Assembly: GCA_963966185.1 (NCBI GenBank)
Contig: CAWZYM010000341.1
Coordinates: forward strand, 407,001-471,000
Reading direction: 5' to 3'
Source: Rhabditoides inermis
Lineage: Eukaryota > Nematoda > Chromadorea > Rhabditida > Rhabditidae
DNA: 64,000 nucleotides
The translations under genes and the position numbers were made by a program. Under the pieces are notes generated by a model. The model was not told the origin of the DNA. It searched no databases and saw only the letters and a list, made by a program, of their open reading frames with translations. Positions 10,891 to 21,330 of this stretch are shown here, piece by piece. The first letter of the stretch is position 1. Each line of letters begins with the position of its first letter.

Positions 10891-10977
10891 GAATCCAAAC
10901 CCTTCGTGTGCATGACCGCAGCACAATACAAATCGGGCTGGACGTATTTGAGGGAAACGAATAGCTGCTACAAACCA
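10891..10977 (+). CDS. C-type lectin-like exon joining two CTLDs
   Basis: An 87-bp, 29-codon exon between ATTCCAG and GTAAGTTC. It reads KPFVCMTAAQ, which looks like the last strand and closing cysteine of one CTLD, then GWTYLRETNSCYKP, the opening of a second CTLD. Two-CTLD proteins are common among nematode C-type lectins. The exon is in the same orientation as the exons at 7081-7792, with phase 0 at both ends, so it may belong to the same gene with about 3 kb of repeat-filled intron between. The next CTLD2 exon was not found; a MITE and a LINE fragment follow. Confidence 0.6.
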
Positions 10978-11169
10978 GTAAGTTCAAAATAATTTAGTAA
11001 TCAATTTTCTTGAATTTTTTTCCGATGTGTACTATTTCCTACCCACACCGATATTAGTCGGGCTCTCTCTTGTGGTATTTCTTTGGCGAATGAAGTACTA
11101 TGACAACTTAAGCTCTAACCGCGACAATGCAGCCATGCTTCCGAAGACAGCGTGTTGGGTCAGGTCCTT

Positions 11170-11635
11170 ATTATCTTTCTAAAAGTACTAGCATAAAAAG
11201 AAGTGTTTGTGTTATTCTAATGCAACAAAAGCGCATGCATTTAAAGTTTGAATACGTGCATTTAATTGAACGAATTCGAATTACGATTACTAATACTAAC
11301 ACAAACTTGCTCTCTGAAATGATTTTATAATGGTTTTAACTATATAATTATTAATAAATTCTTAAGCGTATGAAGTCATGAATGCGGCGTAGTCCGTGTA
11401 ATAAAGAACAGACACTATGAAATTAGAAATCACATATTCATTACAATAAGAACCATCGAAAACGCAACTGCTTTGGTTTGATCGTTTTCAGAGAGCAAGT
11501 TTGTGTTAGCATTAGTAATTGTAATTCGAATTCGTTCAATTAAATGCACGTATTCAAACTTTAAATGCATGCGCTTTTGTTTCATTAGGATAACACAAAC
11601 ACTTTTTTTTATGCTAGTACTTTTAGAAAGATAAT
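11170..11635. mobile_element. Foldback MITE, copy 1
   Basis: Inverted arms of about 155 bp: 11170-11325 pairs with about 11485-11635. The tips are ATTATCTTTCTAAAAGTAC and its complement; the inner ends contain ACACAAACTTGCTCTCTGA. No coding capacity. The same family occurs at 21331-22206, sharing the blocks AGTGTTTGTGTTA, AAAAGCGCATGCAT and ACACAAACTTGCTCT. Similarity between the two copies continues about 40 bp past the right arm (CTTTTGTTSRATTTCATRGAAATTTT), so the true right end may lie near 11670. Confidence 0.85.
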
Positions 11636-11855
11636 GAATGCACTTTTGTTCGATTTCATGGAAATTTTTTAAATGAAAAACTTGAACAACTGTGATGTGA
11701 ATGTTTCGTCAACTTGTTAATGTTACGTTAGTATGAATAATTTTAGCGATATAGGACTAAATATGCTTCCAGTCTGTCAATAGTACTTAAAAGTAAGTTA
11801 ATTTTTTTTGAATATTCGTTTAAATATGTAAATATGTTTTAATGTTGTTTTTCAG

Positions 11856-12006
11856 CCGACTTCTCAATTGATGAACATTCAACACTCGACTTACGTGAGA
11901 TCAACACTCGCAAGGAACACAACTTCGAGAAGATCAAGGAGGACTTCGTCAAAGAAAACGAGCGCATCCAACCGATTCTGCCACCAATGAAACTGTCCGA
12001 ACTCAA
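11856..12006 (+). CDS. Exon-like fragment, unidentified
   Basis: After a TTTTTCAG acceptor an open frame reads FSIDEHSTLDLREINTRKEH and continues charged and helix-like to ILPPMKLSELKP. It looks like real coding sequence by composition but I do not recognise it. It runs directly, in another frame, into a LINE reverse transcriptase fragment, so its 3' end was probably lost when that element inserted. Confidence 0.35.
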
Positions 12007-12359
12007 ACCCATGAGAGTTTTTCTGGCGAAGTCGATTCACCTTCAGGAGTGCCTCAGGGTACAGTACTGGGTCCTATTTTGTTCATACGGTATCTGACGG
12101 GTATTGAAACAGGTCTCTCACCAGGGGTTTGCTTCCGTGCGTTTGCAGATGACATAAAGTACATCTCCTTTGATCGCGCCTCTGCGGGTACTACCAACGC
12201 TGACTTGCAACTCACCATTAGATATATAGAATAGAGTGGTCGCGGCTATGGCAGTTAGAACTTGCTGATTCCAAGTGTAGTGTGGTTCATCTGGAAAGAG
12301 GCAACCCTGCCCATGTGTACTCGCTAGGTGACACTGTTTTGTCTCTCACAATCAAATAG
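12007..12359 (+). pseudogene. LINE (non-LTR) reverse transcriptase fragment
   Basis: The frame from 12007 reads HESFSGEVDSPSGVPQGTVL followed by GPILF, the conserved non-LTR retrotransposon RT block, and then FADDIKYI, the catalytic F/YADD box. A stop at about 12236 is overcome by changing frame, and similarity continues (WQLELADSKCSVVHLERGNP), so there is a frameshift. Only part of the palm domain is present. It is a dead fragment and cannot be placed in a clade from this length. Confidence 0.8.
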
Positions 12360-12763
12360 CCTATCGTAACACTGCGAATCACTATGTATGACGGGCTGAT
12401 GATGATGGTTTTGACTTCTGAAAAAAGTGAGGATAGCGTAAAAATCAAGAAAAGGTACCCCATCTTGTTCTCGACTAGAAGGAAGGAAGAAGGACCCCGT
12501 ATTCTAAAAAAAAGTTTTTCCCACCCTGCACTTGCACCGGCTGCCTGCTCCTACCCAGTCCGCGGAATCCGAGAAGGCGCGAGCGATGCGCGCGGATAGT
12601 GCGCTCGATCAGGGCACTGTGGATGACTTGTTCGGAGCGCCGGTCAAACCTTTTGTCATAAATAAAACATCAGCTAACTCAACCGAGTTCGGAGCGCCGA
12701 TCCTCTTGACAAGTAAACAAAGTACGTGAGAGAGTGCGAAGAAAGGAAAGTGCTCGGGTGGAG
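12360..12763. other. Leader region before the BEL/Pao gag; no gene seen
   Basis: About 400 bp with no recognised coding. AATAAA occurs at 12659, and the duplicated phrase GTTCGGAGCGCCG occurs near 12630 and 12690. It may include the 5' LTR or leader of the following element, but no matching 3' copy was found by eye. Confidence 0.4.
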
Positions 12764-14947
12764 ATGGCACCTTCCTTCGAAGCAGGGTGCATCGCATCCA
12801 ATCGAAGGATCGAGAGGGCAAAGAAAGAGGTCGAAAAACTGACAAAAAAATATGGAAAGCCCGCCGTGCCTGCAACTGTGAAAAAGATGCGAAGTGCGCT
12901 GTCCGCAATTGTCACGGCAACCGTATCTCTCGATGCGCAGTGCAGAGGCGTCTGGGAATGCGTACAGGGCGCGGAAGAGATCATGACAAAGACATCGAAA
13001 GAGGACAGATCCGAGCACAAACACGAATACAACATCTTGAAAAACGAGTCAGTGCTGCTGATCAGCAAGGCCACCAGCGCGGTGGCCAAGATGAGAAGGA
13101 AGATAGATGAGTTGAACGACATGATCGCTGCGCAAGACCCCTCGTTCACACCCGTACTCAAACCTGAGTTCCTGCGGGAAATCGTTCTCGAAGAGTCTCT
13201 TCTGACCGACCTAAGTGAGGAGTCGGGAGATGGTGAATCGGATGACCCCGAACAGCGCACACCGGTCCCCGTGACAGTAGTCCGCAAGTCAGCTGCCGCG
13301 AGAACCGCAGCGAGACAGCAGCTGGCAGCGACGCCTGCTAATGCGCGCGCACAGACCGAGCCCTCGGCCCCCGCGGTTCGAACGAGTCCCCCCGAGAGGC
13401 CCCCCAGGCGGACTGATCTCGCAGGCGGCAACGCGCGCCAGATCGACTTAGCAGTCGTTCTCGCAAAGTCGAACAAACTCGAGATCCCCACATTTGCGGG
13501 GGACTATGCGGAGTGGAATCGCTTTTGGTCAATCTTTAGCGAACTCGTGCACAAGCGAACGGCAGAGAACGTGGTGAAAATGACCGCACTCACCAATTCC
13601 CTCGCTGGCCCCGCGCTCTCAGCAATCCGTCGGTTCCCACCTTCAGGGGAAAGATATGCAGATGCAGTCGAGCATCTACGCAAGACGTACGCGCGCCCAG
13701 AGCGGCAGATCCAGGTCATCCATGATCAGATCAACTCGATGAAACCTGCACGGTCTAAAAAACCTGCGGATCTGCGCTCAGTTCATGACGAACTGACGGC
13801 TCTCGTGTCAGCCCTTTCGGAGCTGACCACAACACAGACTCCTCATCTCTATATCACAGTCAAAAGGAAATTTGCCGAGATTGTATGGGATAAACTGGAG
13901 ATGTTGGAAGATCTATTCGATCGAGATGATGTCGAGGCACTGCTGAACGCGATAGAACGCGTTATTTACCGTCTCGAGGAAAAGGCATTTGAGAGGACGG
14001 AGAATAAGGGTGAGCGAGAGACGGAGTCAGTGGTGTTTGCGACAACTGACTCGCAGGAGAAGCAAGAAGCGCGCGGCACATACATCAAATCATGTAAATA
14101 CTGTGCACTCAAAAATCATGCATCCGGAGAGTGCGTGAAGTACAAGACGCCCGACGAAAGGAAGGCAAGAGCGTTCGAGCTGAGACTGTGTCTGAACTGC
14201 TTGAGCGACTCGCACGTGGCCAAACAGTGTAAATCTTCCAACTGCAAGTCATGCCAGCGAGCCCATCACTCATCTCTGTGCGACAGAGGAGAGAAAAAGT
14301 ACAACGAGTACAGCGATGGTGAAGCTAAGAAAGGCAAGAAAAAGAGCATGTGGAAAAAGTTCTCAGTCAATCAAGTGAGCGTGAGCGCAGGCAGACTCAT
14401 GGTGGTGCAGGCGCACGTGCTCTCGCGCACAGGAGAGAGCGTCCTGGTGCCAGTCCTACTGGACAGTGGCGCAGAGAGGTCGTTCATCGACGAGACGCTC
14501 GCTGACGAGCTAAAACTGCTGCCCCTGCATGAGACAACGTTGCACCTGCAAGTGTTTGGTGGAGGGACGGTGAAAGAGAAATCTTCACTGCGGGAAACAA
14601 CGTTCCTGCTGCCAACCGGCGAGAAAATGCAGTGCAAACTGTACACGAAGAAAGGGATCACAAAACCCGTCCACAGCGCACGCATGAACAGAAAAGACTT
14701 GAACGCACTCAAGAAGATGGGTGTGGAGAAGATCGGAGAGGAGACGCGCCAGCCGGGCATCCTGCTCGGCGCGGACGTCTTCTGGCAAGTGGTCGACCCA
14801 GCAAGCAGAGTCGCTCTGCCATCTGGCGCGATGGTGATTTCCACGGTATTCGGACTGATGGTTGTCGGAAAGAGCGAAAGCTCGATCAACTTTGTTTCGT
14901 GCGAGCAAACACTGTGGATGGAAACATCGAGAAACTGGAGTACATGA
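12764..14947 (+). CDS. BEL/Pao retroelement gag-protease (3'-truncated)
   Basis: The gag and protease part of a BEL/Pao-class LTR retrotransposon (endogenous retrovirus-like). The first ATG in frame is 12764; the open frame starts slightly earlier without ATG. The first third is a charged helical gag region. Around codons 235-420 (IPTFAGDYAEWNRFWSIF) is the DUF1759-type region typical of BEL/Pao. Cys/His knuckles follow (CKYCALKNHASGEC; CLNCLSDSHVAKQC; CKSCQRAHHSSLC), then the DUF1758 aspartic protease with LLDSGAERSFID near codon 570. The frame ends soon after GLMVVG, where the reverse transcriptase should begin. The RT, RNase H and integrase core are absent, and the downstream frame is shifted. 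The element cannot be autonomous as it stands. Confidence 0.92.
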   Translation: MAPSFEAGCIASNRRIERAKKEVEKLTKKYGKPAVPATVKKMRSALSAIVTATVSLDAQCRGVWECVQGAEEIMTKTSKEDRSEHKHEYNILKNESVLLISKATSAVAKMRRKIDELNDMIAAQDPSFTPVLKPEFLREIVLEESLLTDLSEESGDGESDDPEQRTPVPVTVVRKSAAARTAARQQLAATPANARAQTEPSAPAVRTSPPERPPRRTDLAGGNARQIDLAVVLAKSNKLEIPTFAGDYAEWNRFWSIFSELVHKRTAENVVKMTALTNSLAGPALSAIRRFPPSGERYADAVEHLRKTYARPERQIQVIHDQINSMKPARSKKPADLRSVHDELTALVSALSELTTTQTPHLYITVKRKFAEIVWDKLEMLEDLFDRDDVEALLNAIERVIYRLEEKAFERTENKGERETESVVFATTDSQEKQEARGTYIKSCKYCALKNHASGECVKYKTPDERKARAFELRLCLNCLSDSHVAKQCKSSNCKSCQRAHHSSLCDRGEKKYNEYSDGEAKKGKKKSMWKKFSVNQVSVSAGRLMVVQAHVLSRTGESVLVPVLLDSGAERSFIDETLADELKLLPLHETTLHLQVFGGGTVKEKSSLRETTFLLPTGEKMQCKLYTKKGITKPVHSARMNRKDLNALKKMGVEKIGEETRQPGILLGADVFWQVVDPASRVALPSGAMVISTVFGLMVVGKSESSINFVSCEQTLWMETSRNWST

Positions 14948-17900
14948 CCCTGCTCGCCGAGGCCGGCAGGGTGGTCAACTCTCGCCCGCTCACACAAGTG
15001 GAGAGCGAGGGAGGCACGCCCAACATAGTGACTCACAATACAGAAGAACTTCTCAAGAAAAACGTGGAGAGAGAGTACGAGTCTACTGTAGAAAGTTACA
15101 ATCACGTGGTGAAGCACATGAAGAAGTTCTGGAATGTGTTCACTCGGGAGTACATGGCGAACAACGCGACAGACACGGAGACGGCTCTGAAAAGAGCGTC
15201 GAAGTCTGCGATAAAAAGACCGCGCATTGGTGATATGGTGCTGATCAGAGACGAGAACAAGTCGCGCCGCGAGTGGCCGACAGCTCTGGTCACGGGACTG
15301 AAGGAGGGAAGGGACGGCCAGGTGCGGACTGTGCACGTGCGCACAGCCAATGGACACGTCTTGTCTAGGGCGATCCAACACCTCGTGCCTATCGAAATCG
15401 AGAGACCGGAACCGAAACTGAATCAGAAGCGAACGCCGGCTGGAATCAACAAAGCCGCGACGCTGATTACGATAATGTCATTACTGTCCCTATTCCTCCC
15501 CTGTAACGCGATCCGAGATTACAACGCAGAGATTCGGAAATGGGAGACTACACAGCCACCGAGGCAGTCTCTCCCGCTCCCTGTGTCGACTCGCGCGTTT
15601 ACAACAACCCCTGTCCCCCCATTCACTTCCACTACACACACACCCAGATTGGCATCCAGTCCGAAAACGACTATTATAAGCCCAACCACTATCCCCGCTT
15701 CTCGTACGCGTTCCCCATCCACCACCACCACTCCGCCTGTCGCGAACTCAACGTTCGATGACTGGATGGACGGGGACCTGAGGAGCCAGAGAGCATTCAT
15801 GGCTGGTCTGATGAGAGGCCAACAGATTTATGATCGGTCAATGCGCGAAGACGGGATTCACTGGCGAGATTCGAACAGGGTCGCAGATCTCCCAGACTCG
15901 CACGCTGATTTCATCGAGTCGCATGATGCATGGGAGACGGACGAATCGCACGTGATTCCCTCCGGAAACGACACAGTGATTGTGTGTACAGAAACCGGTG
16001 TGACTCTATACGATAAGAATCCGGCTGGAACATATGATGTCTGCAGCGAGCACTACTGTCTGCATGGTCTGCAATCAGGAAACGCCACGGAGGTGGTGAT
16101 TCCAGTGAGCATACTGACAGTCGAGCACGCTGTGAAGTGGAGACGGACGGAGGAATCCCGGATTCAGATCGTATCCACCACATGCCCGCCGAAAGATTAC
16201 TGTAAGACAGCGGCATGTACAACGTGCCTCGCCCACGTGCTGATTAATCCCCACTGCGGAGTTCGACTATTTGTGATATACATCTCCACAATCATTGGTC
16301 TTATCATGTCGGCCGCATACTGGTGCGTCTGCTGCCCGCACCGTAAATGGTGCGAGAAGAGGCGAGAAAATGATCAGATAAGCGCATTGACAGGAAGGGG
16401 CGGGACCTCGTTTGGCCGGAGGGTCCTCGGGTCAGTGAGGAGAGATCCCGACCGCGCAGCAGAACTCGAAATGGGAGAGTGGCTGACTCGAACGAGAACA
16501 CCTGCGAGACGCGCACTAATCATAGCCACCGTATTCGCGATTATGTCAGCGGCGAGCGCGTGTGATGTGAGCGTGCCCATCTCGCACAGCGAGGAGCAGT
16601 GCTCATGGAACAAGTGTGCTATCAAGAAGACAGTGGAACTGATGTTCACGCCAACAGTGCGGGAGATTTGTCTGCATGTGGGAGGAGAGGGATCAGAGAC
16701 GGAGAAGTTGTCTTTCAAATTGGAATACCTATCACACAAGTGCGTGCCGGGAGCGATCATGTACACAAAGAACGTGTCTCTGCACAACGCGAGCGTCAAG
16801 CGATGCGCAGGCAATTCCCTCTGCACTGCACAGAAATGCGCAGCAGTCAACACCAGCACTGTCATCCCCGAGCTCACCATGGCGGCAGGACACGCCGGGG
16901 CATCTCTGTGCATGGAAAGCTGCGGCTTCCTGCAGTGCGGCTGCCTGCTCCCCACGCCTGGATGTTTGTTCGTGAGAAACTACGTCGTCCCTACGATTCC
17001 GGATCGAGTGCAACTATTCGAGTGCGAGAACTATGACAGACAGGCGGTGTTGACAGTCGAAATCTCCAGAGCTGGAAACAAGACGAAACGTCAAATCGTC
17101 ATCGACAACGGAGGAACGATCCGATTTGAGAGAAGCAACCTGACGCTTATCGATGCGACAACCGAGCCGATTCGCTACATGACAAAGTCGTTTGTCGCAT
17201 TCCAGAACAAGCTGGCTCTAATTCGAACCAACCTGCCACCCCCGCTTCTGATTTGTGATCAACAAGGCAAGTGCGCGTATCGAGAAACGTGCAGGTGCAG
17301 CCCAGCAGAAGACGTCGCAGTGTGCGAGTGTGACAAGCCAGTAGACTACTCAGACCTAGTAGAAGCAGAAGACAACCGGCTGCCACTTATTGGACGGCAT
17401 TTCGAGATATTGCCCTCAAAAGATGGCAACCTGCCAGTGTTCAAAACGCTGCACAATAACATCCACTTGCAGCTAAACCTGGAAAAAGATTTGAAGACGG
17501 GAGTAGATCACTCTGTCTCTAAGTGCTCTCTAGTATCGTACAGCCACATTGCTGGTTGCTACTCATGTGTCAGTGGAGCGTCCGCCAATCTGACATGCGC
17601 GTCTGACAGCGACAGAGCCACCTCCGCTCAGCTGGTGTGTAACAATGAGTTGACAGACACACTCACGTGTGCACCCAGTGGTACGGTGAACACAGTCCGT
17701 TTCAAGACGGACAGGCCGGAAGCCAAATTCTCCTGCACGATGCGCTGCGGAGGAAAAAGAACGGCGATTCAGCTAGACGGCATTCTGCACTACAGTGGTG
17801 CAGACGAGATTTCCAGCATTCTCGGAGGGACTGTCGAGGGAGAGATTGTTTACACGAACACTATCGAAACCCCCAGTTTTGCAATGTCATTTCTAGCCTT

Positions 17901-18003
17901 CATGAGCAACCTGCCAAAAATCATCGGCAGCGTGGCGATGCTTGTAGGAATAGTCTTTCTTCTAATCAAGGTTGTAATCCCTTGCGCAATCGCATGTATT
18001 TGA
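14908..18003 (+). CDS. BEL/Pao integrase C-terminus fused to a two-part envelope-like glycoprotein
   Basis: Open frame to TGA at 18001-18003, in a different frame from gag. It begins inside the last integrase region (LAEAGRVVNSRPLTQ) and the DUF5641-like tail (RIGDMVLIRDENKSRREWP). A hydrophobic signal-like segment follows near 15470-15510 (IMSLLSLFLPCNA), then a Ser/Thr/Pro-rich ectodomain, a membrane segment near 16265-16335 (YISTIIGLIMSAAYW), a second signal-like segment near 16510-16560, a cysteine-rich ectodomain with N-glycosylation sites, and a terminal membrane anchor near 17920-18000. This two-ectodomain layout resembles bunyavirus/phlebovirus-type glycoprotein precursors, which nematode BEL elements are known to carry. 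The frame is uninterrupted over about 1030 codons although the replication genes are missing. Confidence 0.82.
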   Translation, partial: NTVDGNIEKLEYMTLLAEAGRVVNSRPLTQVESEGGTPNIVTHNTEELLKKNVEREYESTVESYNHVVKHMKKFWNVFTREYMANNATDTETALKRASKSAIKRPRIGDMVLIRDENKSRREWPTALVTGLKEGRDGQVRTVHVRTANGHVLSRAIQHLVPIEIERPEPKLNQKRTPAGINKAATLITIMSLLSLFLPCNAIRDYNAEIRKWETTQPPRQSLPLPVSTRAFTTTPVPPFTSTTHTPRLASSPKTTIISPTTIPASRTRSPSTTTTPPVANSTFDDWMDGDLRSQRAFMAGLMRGQQIYDRSMREDGIHWRDSNRVADLPDSHADFIESHDAWETDESHVIPSGNDTVIVCTETGVTLYDKNPAGTYDVCSEHYCLHGLQSGNATEVVIPVSILTVEHAVKWRRTEESRIQIVSTTCPPKDYCKTAACTTCLAHVLINPHCGVRLFVIYISTIIGLIMSAAYWCVCCPHRKWCEKRRENDQISALTGRGGTSFGRRVLGSVRRDPDRAAELEMGEWLTRTRTPARRALIIATVFAIMSAASACDVSVPISHSEEQCSWNKCAIKKTVELMFTPTVREICLHVGGEGSETEKLSFKLEYLSHKCVPGAIMYTKNVSLHNASVKRCAGNSLCTAQKCAAVNTSTVIPELTMAAGHAGASLCMESCGFLQCGCLLPTPGCLFVRNYVVPTIPDRVQLFECENYDRQAVLTVEISRAGNKTKRQIVIDNGGTIRFERSNLTLIDATTEPIRYMTKSFVAFQNKLALIRTNLPPPLLICDQQGKCAYRETCRCSPAEDVAVCECDKPVDYSDLVEAEDNRLPLIGRHFEILPSKDGNLPVFKTLHNNIHLQLNLEKDLKTGVDHSVSKCSLVSYSHIAGCYSCVSGASANLTCASDSDRATSAQLVCNNELTDTLTCAPSGTVNTVRFKTDRPEAKFSCTMRCGGKRTAIQLDGILHYSGADEISSILGGTVEGEIVYTNTIETPSFAMSFLAFMSNLPKIIGSVAMLVGIVFLLIKVVIPCAIACI

Positions 18004-19873
18004 GCAACAATTATGTAAATACCCTTCAAATATATGTATAACTCTCTCTGTAAAACAAACCTCAGAGCACACTGCCGTGCAAGATTCTCAAAACTGTTAT
18101 ATTCTTCACAATCATTAGTTATTCATTCGAGCAATATAACTGTATAACGGACCATTGTATCACCGCACTCCTCTCTGTCAAAGGATCAGCGCCGCAAAGC
18201 CAACTAAGAACATTGTAAAGCGAACAGATGCGTGGCCGGCGGCGGAGGATCCCATCGAATGCGAAGCGATGGGAATGTGAGAAATACAGGAGAGCCTCCC
18301 AGAGCCAACACGGAATCACATCAAGACGCACACAGTCGTAGTAGCGCGGATACCTGACAGAGAGGCACTATGTACGTACGCACGTACGCATTATATCGTA
18401 ATACTCATTGGTGGAAAGCCACGCAGATATCGGATTGGACGTCGCAAGTGGGACAGTTGACCATTTGAATTAGCTGAATTCCTTCGCAGCAAGTCAGTGT
18501 GAGACACAGAATAAACCACATGAGTCCGCTAACCGACATCGAATGGTGCGAGACATGTGTCGGAATGCAAGGAAGATTGTATGTTTATCTCATCATGTCT
18601 TTGTGCCACCCGACTCCACCGATTCTCATGATATCACATCTGCGTTGGCTCAAAGAGCGAGAGGAGAATACGTAGAACAGATAATGGCGTAAAGAAGGAT
18701 GCGCGGAGACAGCGAGACGGGGAATCGACATCGTCCATCAAGGAATCCCGGAGAAGCGGCTCGATGGAGGCACCCGTCCACCGAGGAGTCACCAAGCAGC
18801 TGCCAGATCCGCAGTCGCCCGTCCGCTCCGATGTTCTCCGCGCCTTCCTGTTCCTGTCCATCTCGCCGGCCGCCGACTTCATCTGCCGCCGCAGGAGTGT
18901 CGCGGTCATTGTAAACCGCGATGGCGCGCGGCCCCGCCCCCGCCTTTCTCTGGACAGGGACTCTTGCCTCTTCCTCCCCCGAGGAGAGTATGGTCTCTCT
19001 CCCTCTCTCCACCGTTAATAAATAATGGCTCGAACATTGTCTGTTGTCTGATTGAGTAGGGTGGACATTTCGGGAAGTGATTACATCTGGTAGTGGCTGG
19101 GGGGCTAGGCTGTTGTGACACTTATCGGCTTCTCTCGTCGAAGTGTCAGCCAGGGTGGACTGGTAGGAATTAGGATCATATTGTGTCGTGTTCAAATCCA
19201 CTGAACCGCCGGAGCGCACAATATGAGACCAGATTTTTGTGTCCGCGCGCGTAAGTACCGCGCGTTGGCGATTTCGTCCTTGAACCTGGTACAATCAAGG
19301 CATTTGGGAAGTTGGATAATTATGAAGAGCGCGTTGCGCAAAGAGAAAATAATGTTGATTGGTGGTATTGGAGTGCACAGGCGGTGACTTGACTACTTGT
19401 TCAAGTCGAGCTCTCGTGGCGCTGGTTACAGAGAGATGCAAAATGGTGTGCGGTTGTCGGCGCGAAACTGGGCTGCTCTGGCGGGACAGTCGGCCGAGCC
19501 AGCTGGACCCGAGACCCTGGACCCGAGAGAAAAGAGTGTCGAGTGACTGGGCAATGTAGCTAGGGACGGGCACGTGTTTTACAAAAGTCTTCACTGAGAG
19601 TCGGGAACGACACTATTGTATAGAGCACATCGAAAAAATAAGAAAATGTTAATACACGAAACGACGAAATTCATTATGAAAAGAGATATAAATTATTCAA
19701 GAAGACATTCCGTGACCAGGATTTTGCATGGAGCCGCGTAACGCGAGATCATCCCGCCGATCTGGTCGCGGCGAGACCATTTAATGGGAAATTGCCATAG
19801 GCGATCTCTCGCGTCTTATCTCTCTCCTCTCTCCCCACACACAGAACCCCGTTCTAGTTCAACTATACAAAGC
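18004..19873. other. Downstream flank of the BEL/Pao element; no gene seen
   Basis: It probably holds the 3' untranslated region and possibly an LTR, but I could not match it to sequence upstream of gag. A patch at 18700-18950 is GC-rich and open on both strands without recognisable motifs. The AATAAATAATGG near 19017 could be a polyadenylation signal. Confidence 0.4.
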
Positions 19874-20405
19874 ACATGACAAAAGTAGTCTTGGGAAGTA
19901 TAGGGTTGAGATAGCGGGAATAAGAGTTATATGGTTTTATAATAGATGATGTGAATTATAAGTATGAAATGGAACAGAGACGGCCAAATCGATATTTGAT
20001 CGATATCAAGAGAGAATCATATGCGTATGTGGTGGGTGGAGTGTGATGCGCGCATGACAAAAGTAGTCTTGGGAAGTATAGGGTTGAGATAGCGGGGAAA
20101 ATAATTATATGGTTTTATAGTAGATGATGTGAATTATAAGAATGAAATGAAACAGAGACGGCCAAATCGATATTTGATCGATATCAAGAGATAATCAGAT
20201 GCGTATGTGGTGGGTGCAGTGTGATGCGCGCATGACAAAAGTAGTCTTGGGAAGTATAGGGTTGAGACAGCGGGGATAAGAATTATATGGTTTTATAATA
20301 GATGATGTGAATTATACGAATGAAATGGAACAGAGACGGCCAAATCGATATTTGATCGATATCAAGAGATAATCAGATGCGTATGTAGTGGGTGGAGAGT
20401 AGTCA
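19874..20405 (+). repeat. About 178-bp tandem triplication
   Basis: Three copies beginning CATGACAAAAGTAGTCTTGG at about 19874, 20053 and 20230. Each contains a GATATTTGATCGATATC near-palindrome and ends near GTATGTGGTGGGTGGAGTG, which echoes the edge of the 50-bp satellite. A degenerate fourth copy may extend to about 20540. No coding. Confidence 0.9.
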
Positions 20406-21330
20406 ACTTGTATACAAATAGTGAAATGGGAGTTTTAGGGATTTTTGAAACAGCAAATGGAAGGTACAGTTAGAAAGGAAATTCATTTCTTCACTAGAAA
20501 TCGTTGGAACAGAGACCGCCAAACTAAATACAATGTTCAAATACAACAAAAAAGTGTACTTTGAAAATGAGTGCACTCTCTTTGAGAGACAATAGCGATG
20601 TCTCGGTGAATGGAATGCTGATCATATGTGGTATGTACGAGAAGACAATTAAATTGTCTGTCTGAGGCATGGCTCATTTTCTTATGCCTGAGGGTTACAA
20701 ACATGGTAATAGTTGATAATAGCGAGTGTCTCGCGGCATTGCCCGCGCGCGCTACTATCACTCTCTCGGGTGACCCCTCACGTTACGCATCTCCCATTGG
20801 GGAGGCATGTCGCCAGCCACCCAGTATATTCCCCCACGCGCCCGTCCCTAAATGTAGCATGGCAGTGTCGCTACGACGTCATCCCTTATCACTCCCGTTC
20901 AACTGCTTGCGAATGTGAGCGGTTAGTGTTGTGGTAACGCTTTTGCCCGGTAGTCGAAGGACCCGGGTTCAATTCCTATTGCATTCTGACACGTTGACAT
21001 GTGGTCAGGGACGTTCGCATCAAGTTTTGGGAATAGTTTTTTGACATGTTTGCCGCAAACGTGTGTGTTAGGCGAACACGCCATAAATGGGGCTAGATCT
21101 AGATATCGTGTTGGTTTGCGTCTTTTCCCACTCTGAACTGTTTAATTCTAGTAATTAGAATGTATTTAGTTAGGCTTTTAATCAAATGGTTCATATGCGT
21201 GGTTCGTGCAGAGAGTCATTTATTTTTAGATTCCTATTTGTTTTGTTTTCGATTGAATTGACATCTGGACTGACATATCGCCGGCCACGGAGCGACAACG
21301 CTTAAGATGATCTGATCTAATGGAATACTA
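20406..21330. other. No gene recognised
   Basis: About 900 bp without repeats or recognised coding. Near 20906-20980 there is a stretch resembling the A and B boxes of a tRNA-derived sequence, but it does not fold as a tRNA. Confidence 0.45.

Noticed and set aside
18650..19294. 214-codon minus-strand frame
   Set aside because: GC-rich stretch open on both strands, low complexity, no recognisable domain; may be LTR or untranslated region.
12360..19300. LTR pair around the BEL/Pao element
   Set aside because: I looked for matching sequence upstream of gag and downstream of the glycoprotein; only weak phrases such as AATAAA...GCTAAC agree, not enough to call LTRs.
20906..20985. tRNA gene
   Set aside because: It has GGGTTCAATTCC and a D-arm-like piece but the T stem and acceptor stem do not pair.
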